A DNA stretch of 5,552 nucleotides from Candidatus Saccharimonadota bacterium. Lineage in GTDB: Bacteria > Patescibacteriota > Saccharimonadia > Saccharimonadales > Saccharimonadaceae. Of this stretch, positions 1 to 4,573 are shown in pieces. The notes beneath the pieces were generated by a model. The model was not told the DNA's origin. It worked only from the letters and a program-made list of their open reading frames with translations, and ran no database searches. The DNA lies in assembly GCA_017421685.1 (NCBI GenBank), contig JAFOHW010000017.1, forward strand, positions 1 through 5,552, given 5' to 3'. The first letter of the stretch is position 1. The number at the start of each line of letters is the position of its first letter. The position numbers and the translations under genes were made by a program.

Positions 1-1463
1 ACGATAAATTCTTGGAGGTTGGGGGGAGTGAGACGGCGAAGGTAACTGTTCGATTGGCGAAAGAGGGCGAAAAGTTAGAATTGTTAGACGGAGAAGTCGT
101 CGAATGTATTCCTAGCGATATTCTAATTACTTCAAATGACATTCCGGTTGCTCTTGCGGGAGCAATGGGAGGGAAGAATACGGAAATTGACGAGACAACG
201 AAGAATGTTTTATTAGAATCGGCGTCGTTTAGTCTTTATAATTTACGTAAAACTCAGATGGCACATGGAATTTTTTCGGAAGCGATTACGAGATTTACGA
301 AGGGGGTCCCAGCTGGAGGAACGTTCAATGTCTTAGCGGAGGCAGTTCGGGAAATAAATGGTAAGTTCTTGGGACTTAGAGATAGTTTTCCTGGATTAGG
401 CGAACCGTCAGTCGTAATGATTGCGGTTAGTGAAATTAATGGTCTGCTTGGTACGGAGTATAAAAAGGAGTTGATCGTAAAGACTCTAGAAAATGTTGGC
501 TTTTCGATTCAGGTAAATGGAGAAGAACTTACAGTCATTGCGCCATATTGGAGAACAGATATTCATATAAAAGAAGATGTGATTGAAGAAATCGGTAGAT
601 TGTTGGGTTATGATAATATTGCGCCGATTTTACCGCTTCATGCGACGGCTGGAGAGGATAAGATGTTCGAATTAAAGCGAAAGATTCGAGAGGCTTTAGC
701 GAGATTTGGCGCAAATGAAGTTTTGACCTATAGTTTTATCAGTGAGCGACTATTGAAAAAGGCAGGAGAAGACGTCGGGAATTCCTATAAGATTGTTAAT
801 TCAATTAGTCCAGAATTACAGTACATTAGACAAAGTCTGATTCCTAGCTTGCTGGAAAAAACTTACATGAATGAGAAAATGCCGGTTGAGAAATTTGCAA
901 TTTTTGAGATGAACGAAGTTTATAGGAAAGAGTACGGACTCGATAAAGATGGGGTTCCGGAGGGCAGAATTAAACTAGGTTTTATTGTCGCGGAGAGGAA
1001 AAATATTACTGAGACGGCATTCTATAAAGCAAAGAAATACCTTGAGGAAATGCTTAAACTGTTAGGAATTCGGGCAGATTATATTCCGGTAAAATCTGCG
1101 GAATCTGATTATAAGATGTTTGAGGCAAGACGTTCGGCAAAAATTATGGCAGGGGAGAAAGAAATTGGAATTATTGGTGAGTTTAAGAATTCGGTTAGAA
1201 ACGAATTTAAGTTGGCTCCGTTTTTGGCTGGGTTCGAAGTTGATTTGGACGAAGTTTTAGAAAATGTGAATTATAAGAGAGAGATTTCTTTTGGGGAGCG
1301 AAAGAAGGAAGATTTGACGATTACGACGACGAAGAACTATGCAGAGGTTTTGGCTGAAGTTCAAGCTAAATACCCGGAAGCGGAAATTACTCCCTCGACG
1401 ATTTATCAGGCTGAAGGACAGGAAACTAAAAATATCACATTTCATATCGAAACAAAGCAATAA
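1..1463 (+). CDS. pheT: Phenylalanine--tRNA ligase beta subunit, 5'-truncated by the window edge
   Basis: This is the C-terminal part of the beta subunit of the cytoplasmic (alpha-beta)2 enzyme that charges tRNA-Phe; the beta subunit contributes editing and tRNA binding. The frame is open from base 3 (Asp-Lys-Phe), so the TTG at 12 is an internal Leu codon and not a start. Visible parts in order: the B3/B4 editing domain with ALAGAMGG (150-173) and LLESASF; the B5 domain (about 411-626) with the hallmark PYWRTDIHIKEDVIEE stretch followed by GRLLGYDNI; the catalytic-like core with SPELQYIRQSLIPSLL (807-854) and an FEMNEVY strand; and a C-terminal FDX-ACB-like segment (about 1284-1460) beginning KKEDLTI. 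That last segment has only about 59 residues against roughly 90 usually, and stops at the strand NITFHIE. pheS is presumably upstream. A promoter follows, so ftsE is not dependent on this transcript. Identification is firm. Confidence 0.95.
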   Translation, partial: DKFLEVGGSETAKVTVRLAKEGEKLELLDGEVVECIPSDILITSNDIPVALAGAMGGKNTEIDETTKNVLLESASFSLYNLRKTQMAHGIFSEAITRFTKGVPAGGTFNVLAEAVREINGKFLGLRDSFPGLGEPSVVMIAVSEINGLLGTEYKKELIVKTLENVGFSIQVNGEELTVIAPYWRTDIHIKEDVIEEIGRLLGYDNIAPILPLHATAGEDKMFELKRKIREALARFGANEVLTYSFISERLLKKAGEDVGNSYKIVNSISPELQYIRQSLIPSLLEKTYMNEKMPVEKFAIFEMNEVYRKEYGLDKDGVPEGRIKLGFIVAERKNITETAFYKAKKYLEEMLKLLGIRADYIPVKSAESDYKMFEARRSAKIMAGEKEIGIIGEFKNSVRNEFKLAPFLAGFEVDLDEVLENVNYKREISFGERKKEDLTITTTKNYAEVLAEVQAKYPEAEITPSTIYQAEGQETKNITFHIETKQ

Positions 1464-1482
1464 AATGTTGATATTCATGTAG

Positions 1483-1510
1483 TTGATTCTATTTTAGCTT
1501 ATGCTATAAT
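1483..1510 (+). promoter_or_regulatory. ftsE promoter (extended -10), probably leaderless
   Basis: TTGATT (1483-1488) and a perfect TATAAT (1505-1510) are separated by 16 bases, with an extended -10 TGC at 1502-1504. The ATG of ftsE begins at 1517, only 6 bases after the -10 box. A normal sigma70-type start site would fall on or next to that A, giving a message with essentially no leader. No Shine-Dalgarno is present between 1490 and 1516. Two GTTGAT copies (1467-1472 and 1482-1487), 15 bases apart, overlap the -35 region; their meaning is unknown. The sequence match is direct; leaderless initiation is inferred. Confidence 0.8.
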
Positions 1511-1516
1511 ATATTT

Positions 1517-2287
1517 ATGATTTTGCTCGATTCGGTTACGAAGAAATATCCTGGAGATTCTGAGCCGGCGCTTGACTCGGTTTCGCTTCATATTGAACCG
1601 AATGAATTTGTCTTTTTAGTCGGTAAGTCTGGAGCGGGAAAATCTACTTTAATGAAAATGATTACGAAGGAGGAGACTCCGGATTCTGGTAAGATTATTA
1701 TTGGGGGAATTGACTTAGACTATGTGAAAAAGCGACACATTCCGGGTTATCGCAGAAGGCTTGGGGTAGTTTTTCAGGATTTTAAATTGTTACCTAGGAG
1801 AACGGTTTATGAGAACGTGGCATTTGCGTTAGAAATTGCGGGAATGAGCGGAAAAGAAATCAGAAAGACAGTCCCGAAAGTTTTAGAGTTGGTCGATTTA
1901 TTGGATCAGGCGAAAAAGTTTCCGGATCAGTTATCGGGCGGACAACAACAGCGCGTTTCGATTGCGCGTTCAGTTGCAAGACAGCCAAAGATTTTGATTG
2001 CAGATGAGCCGACGGCGAATTTGGATAAGTTGACAACCGAGGAAATTATTGGGCTTTTGAAGAAGATTAATGATTTTGGGACAACGATTTTAGTTACAAC
2101 GCACAATGAAAATGTCGTAAATACATTGCAGAAACGAGTTGTTACGTTGAAGGATGGAAAAATCGTTAACGACCAAAAGAATCATGGAATTTATGAGTTG
2201 GACGAGAAGCCGGTTCCGAAGGCTCCGGTTCGAAAGATGCAGACTCCTGGACATGCATTAAGACCTAGAAGGAGAGTAATTCAATGA
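1517..2287 (+). CDS. ftsE: Cell-division ABC transporter ATP-binding protein FtsE
   Basis: This is the cytoplasmic ATPase of the FtsEX complex, which uses ATP binding and hydrolysis to signal through FtsX to peptidoglycan hydrolases at the septum rather than to move a substrate. The 256-residue product has all ABC motifs: Walker A GKSGAGKST (36-44), Q-loop Gln87 in VVFQDFKLLP (the FtsE-typical context), signature LSGGQ (139-143), Walker B ILIADE (159-164), D-loop ANLD (167-170) and switch His196. The VFQDFKLLPRRTVYENVAFAL region is strongly FtsE-like. Residues from about 221 form an extra tail rich in Pro and Arg/Lys, ending RRRVIQ, beyond the usual length of about 220-230. The start is the ATG placed immediately after the promoter; there is no ribosome binding site. 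The stop TGA overlaps the ftsX start (ATGA), which implies translational coupling and matched amounts of the two subunits. Confidence 0.97.
   Translation: MILLDSVTKKYPGDSEPALDSVSLHIEPNEFVFLVGKSGAGKSTLMKMITKEETPDSGKIIIGGIDLDYVKKRHIPGYRRRLGVVFQDFKLLPRRTVYENVAFALEIAGMSGKEIRKTVPKVLELVDLLDQAKKFPDQLSGGQQQRVSIARSVARQPKILIADEPTANLDKLTTEEIIGLLKKINDFGTTILVTTHNENVVNTLQKRVVTLKDGKIVNDQKNHGIYELDEKPVPKAPVRKMQTPGHALRPRRRVIQ
2269..2274 (+). promoter_or_regulatory. Shine-Dalgarno site for ftsX
   Basis: AAGGAG lies inside the last codons of ftsE, 9 bases before the ftsX ATG at 2284. It supports that start and shows that this organism uses Shine-Dalgarno pairing for internal operon genes, in contrast to the leaderless-looking first genes. 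Confidence 0.8.
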
Positions 2288-3312
2288 CAAAAACAGGCGA
2301 AAAAGAGAGAAAGCTGAAAAAGGTTTCGAAGAAGAGTTTAAAGACAATGCAAAAGACGAGAAATCGTCATGTTGTACGCGAGAAGGCGCGAATTGTAAAA
2401 TATGGGACGAAGGGATTTGGGCGAAATATTTGGCTTTCGTCGGCCGCAACTATTGTGATGGCAATTACGCTGATTATATTGTTTGTTACGGTCGTTGCGA
2501 GTGTTATTTTAACTAGTACGGCTGATATGATGAGAGATAAGATTGATATTACGATTTACTTTAAGCCGAGCACTTCCCAGGAAATACTAGATGAATTGAC
2601 GGGTATTATAAAACAAGATTCTAATATTAAGACGGTTGAAACGTCGACAGCAAAAGAGGAATATGAAAAATTCTTAGAAGACAATAAGGAGAGCGAAGAT
2701 ATTATAAACGTCTTAGATGAAGAGATGACGGCGTTGATGATCAAGAAGATGCAGGCGACGATGAGAATTAAAGTTTATAATGTCGATAATCTTGATAGCA
2801 TTAAGACGTTAGTAGAAGAGAACGAATTATTTAGTTCGTATACGGATAAAGAGAAGGCGCCAACTTATGACGTGAATCAGGCTGAGATTGCGACAATTAC
2901 GTCTTGGGCAAGAATTGCAAGGACGGGAGGATTTATCCTGGCAATTGTATTCTTAGTTATATCGATTTTGATTATTTTTTCGACAATTCGGATGGCGATT
3001 TTCTCGAGGCGAGAAGAGATTTACATGATGAAATTGGTTGGAGCGGATAAAGGTTTCATTCGAGGTCCGTTCTTAATTGAGGCGGAGATTTGTGGAGTGA
3101 TTGCGGGGATTGTTGCGGGAACTGTATCATATTTTGGATTTAGATTTCTATCGCCGAAGTTGTCTGGGTATGGAATTAATGTTGATTCAATTAATAATAT
3201 TTTAGAATCGAATCAGTTAATTTTAGTCTTCTTGGCATTTATTCTAGTGGGAATTATTATCGGTAGAATTTCGGCGAGACTTGCGGTTTCGAAATATCTG
3301 AAAAAGATGTAA
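2284..3312 (+). CDS. ftsX: Cell-division protein FtsX (membrane subunit of FtsEX)
   Basis: This is the inner-membrane partner of FtsE that relays ATPase state to an extracellular hydrolase. The 342 residues show the FtsX layout: a strongly basic cytoplasmic N-terminus (about 1-48, 18 Lys/Arg against 3 Glu), TM1 at about 53-78, an extracellular domain at about 79-210 starting DITIYFKPSTS, then TM2 (about 213-235), TM3 (about 264-288) and TM4 (about 311-331). The conserved cytoplasmic loop after TM2 is present as RREEIYMMKLVGADKGFIRGPF, the most diagnostic stretch of the family. The extracellular domain lacks the usual NPLPAS-type motif; KKMQAT (154-159) stands in its place before RIKV. The start is fixed by the 4-base overlap with ftsE and by AAGGAG upstream. 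The next gene encodes a coiled-coil secreted hydrolase, the expected FtsX client. Confidence 0.96.
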   Translation: MTKTGEKERKLKKVSKKSLKTMQKTRNRHVVREKARIVKYGTKGFGRNIWLSSAATIVMAITLIILFVTVVASVILTSTADMMRDKIDITIYFKPSTSQEILDELTGIIKQDSNIKTVETSTAKEEYEKFLEDNKESEDIINVLDEEMTALMIKKMQATMRIKVYNVDNLDSIKTLVEENELFSSYTDKEKAPTYDVNQAEIATITSWARIARTGGFILAIVFLVISILIIFSTIRMAIFSRREEIYMMKLVGADKGFIRGPFLIEAEICGVIAGIVAGTVSYFGFRFLSPKLSGYGINVDSINNILESNQLILVFLAFILVGIIIGRISARLAVSKYLKKM

Positions 3313-3318
3313 AAAACG

Positions 3319-3347
3319 TTGCCCTTTAAACGCCCTTATGTTAATAT
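3319..3347 (+). promoter_or_regulatory. Promoter of the CHAP hydrolase gene
   Basis: TTGCCC (3319-3324) and TAATAT (3342-3347) are 17 bases apart, with an extended -10 TGT at 3339-3341. The predicted start is near 3354, leaving a leader of about 17 bases before the ATG at 3371. An overlapping alternative -10, TATAGT (3345-3350), would need a 20-base spacer and is less likely. The hydrolase can thus be made independently of ftsEX, although read-through from ftsX is also possible because no terminator is visible between them. Confidence 0.6.
3321..3337 (+). repeat. GCCCTT direct repeat overlapping the hydrolase promoter
   Basis: GCCCTT occurs at 3321-3326 and 3332-3337, 11 bases apart start to start, about one helical turn. 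The copies overlap the -35 box and the spacer, and are C-rich in a strand that is otherwise poor in C. This could be a pair of half-sites for a regulator on one face of the DNA. No regulator is identified and chance is possible. Confidence 0.35.
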
Positions 3348-3355
3348 AGTAGTAT

Positions 3356-3360
3356 AGGAG
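3356..3360 (+). promoter_or_regulatory. Shine-Dalgarno site for the CHAP hydrolase
   Basis: AGGAG ends 10 bases before the ATG at 3371, a slightly long but workable spacing. It supports that start, which also gives the Lys-rich n-region of the signal peptide. If transcription starts near 3354, this site lies at the very 5' end of the message. Confidence 0.6.
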
Positions 3361-3370
3361 CTATCGCTAT

Positions 3371-4534
3371 ATGAAAAAAGAAACGAAACGAAACAATTTA
3401 GGAAAGAAAATAATAAGCTATATCGTAGTTATCGTTTTGTCGATTGTTTTTACCGGAGCGGTTGTTCCTGTTAATGCGTATAATTGTAAGCCAGGAGATA
3501 CGAAGTGTGAGGAGGCGAAAGAGAATATGCAGAAAAAACAAAGCGAAGCTAGTGATTATATTAAAAAGGCGAGCTCGGTTAGTGAGATTATTGAACAATT
3601 AGATGAAGAAATCGATGATTTAAATGAGACGATTGCATCAAATGAGACGAAAATTAAGAAGTTAAATAAGAAAATTAAAGAGACGGAAGAAAAATTGCAA
3701 GAGGAACAGTCGGCGTTAGCGGAGATGTTAGTTAATATGCATTTTAGTGAAGATTCTGAACCGATTCATATTCTAGCCGGGAGTAAATCAATATCGGATT
3801 ACGCAGAGAAACAGGCACGCGAGGATGTTGCAAAACAAGAAATTGCGACGGCGAGTGAGAAAGTTAAGGAATATAAGGAAGAGCTAAACACTCAGAAGAC
3901 AGAGGTTGAAGAAACTTTAAAGGCGAATGAGAACGATAGAGAGATTGTAGCTTCGAAACGGGCGGACCAGAAAGAATTATTAGAAGAGTATGAACAGAGC
4001 GCGGATGATGCGGCCGCGACTGCGAGTTATTGGGAACAACAGCTAAAGACTTTAGCCTGGACTCCGCCGTCAAATACGGTTGGATATGGTAGTCGTTGGA
4101 CGGGGACCTCGAACACTTATCCGAATAGGGATAATTGTCCACAAGATAACGTAGCCTATAGTTCTTACGGTGGAGCAGTTTGTCAATGTACGAGTTATGC
4201 GAGTTGGAAGGCGTATGAGAAGTGGGGAGTATTGAATAATTGGGGGGGTCATGCTTATACTTATGCTTGGGGAGCGGCTGGGCACGAGGTCCCGGGATCT
4301 GGAATTATGACTTATGTTGATCAAAGCCCGGCGCCGTATACGATTGCGGTTTCGCCAAGGACTGCATTGTCTCCATATGGGCATGTGATGTGGGTTGAGA
4401 GCGTTAATGCGGATGGTTCGATAAATGTCACTGAATATAATGTAAACTGGCCATCAATTGGGTGTTACTTAGGTGACTATTGTTCAAGGAATAATGTTGG
4501 TTCGGCTGGAATGAGCTTCGTTCATTTTGAATAA
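3371..4534 (+). CDS. Secreted coiled-coil peptidoglycan hydrolase with CHAP domain (PcsB-like)
   Basis: This is a probable cell-wall hydrolase that cuts septal peptidoglycan (CHAP enzymes are amidases or endopeptidases) under control of FtsEX. The 387 residues comprise a Lys-rich n-region and hydrophobic core (about 14-30) with likely cleavage after VPVNA (36); a long Glu/Lys-rich coiled coil at about 48-220 with an interruption near 121-140 (VNMHFSEDSEPIHILAGSKS); a short linker TPPSNTVGYG; and a CHAP domain from about 235 to the end. Catalytic residues by motif are Cys273 (CQCTSYASW), His338 (YGHVMWVESV), Glu355 and Asn357 (INVTEYN); the 17-residue His-to-Glu spacing fits the family. Seven Cys are visible (39, 46, 256, 271, 273, 365, 371), many for a CHAP enzyme; Cys271 replaces the usual Gly two before the nucleophile. 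The architecture and the position right after ftsX match Streptococcus PcsB, but bond specificity cannot be read from the sequence. Confidence 0.92.
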   Translation: MKKETKRNNLGKKIISYIVVIVLSIVFTGAVVPVNAYNCKPGDTKCEEAKENMQKKQSEASDYIKKASSVSEIIEQLDEEIDDLNETIASNETKIKKLNKKIKETEEKLQEEQSALAEMLVNMHFSEDSEPIHILAGSKSISDYAEKQAREDVAKQEIATASEKVKEYKEELNTQKTEVEETLKANENDREIVASKRADQKELLEEYEQSADDAAATASYWEQQLKTLAWTPPSNTVGYGSRWTGTSNTYPNRDNCPQDNVAYSSYGGAVCQCTSYASWKAYEKWGVLNNWGGHAYTYAWGAAGHEVPGSGIMTYVDQSPAPYTIAVSPRTALSPYGHVMWVESVNADGSINVTEYNVNWPSIGCYLGDYCSRNNVGSAGMSFVHFE

Positions 4535-4546
4535 AATTCGAATTTT
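4533..4546 (+). repeat. 14-base perfect palindrome between the hydrolase and the S41 gene
   Basis: AAAATTCGAATTTT is perfectly self-complementary, begins within the TAA stop of the hydrolase gene and covers the putative -35 (TTCGAA) of the next promoter. As RNA it could form only a 5-pair A/U stem with a TCGA loop, followed by GGGTTTT, so it is a weak terminator at best. An operator for a dimeric regulator is an alternative. The palindrome is seen directly; its function is unknown. Confidence 0.45.
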
Positions 4547-4566
4547 GGGTTTTAGCGTGCTATAAT
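4537..4566 (+). promoter_or_regulatory. Promoter of the S41 protease gene, probably leaderless
   Basis: There is a perfect extended -10, TGC-TATAAT (TATAAT at 4561-4566), with a poor -35 candidate TTCGAA (4537-4542) 18 bases upstream. The ATG at 4574 follows the -10 box by 7 bases, so the expected start site coincides with the start codon. No Shine-Dalgarno precedes it. The block TTTTAGC (4550-4556) plus TGCTATAATAT (4558-4568) is shared with the ftsE promoter. Confidence 0.75.
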
Positions 4567-4573
4567 ATTAAGC

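Noticed and set aside
12..14. TTG at 12 as the start codon of the first gene
   Set aside because: The frame is open to the window edge, the protein lacks the front domains of PheT, and Asp-Lys-Phe upstream of the TTG fits the family. The gene is cut by the window, not started here.
1464..1516. Missing PheT C-terminus hidden by a frameshift or nonsense mutation
   Set aside because: In-frame reading past the TAA gives no family-like residues, and the stretch is occupied by a good promoter.
2284..2287. Recoded TGA (Gly code of Gracilibacteria/Absconditabacteria)
   Set aside because: No gene needs TGA read as an amino acid. The only terminal TGA sits in a classic ATGA overlap with ftsX, and FtsE is already slightly longer than usual at that point.
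3864..4384. Two overlapping minus-strand reading frames of 92 and 104 codons opposite the hydrolase gene
   Set aside because: They lie wholly within a well-supported gene, have low-complexity Arg/Ser/Ile/Pro-rich products with no recognisable domain, and no promoter or ribosome binding site. They are shadows of the C-poor, G-rich coding strand.
4533..4553. Rho-independent terminator after the hydrolase gene
   Set aside because: The possible stem is 5 A/U pairs without G/C and the following T run is interrupted by GGG, so it is too weak to call. The pheT-ftsE and ftsX-hydrolase gaps also show no stem with a T run.
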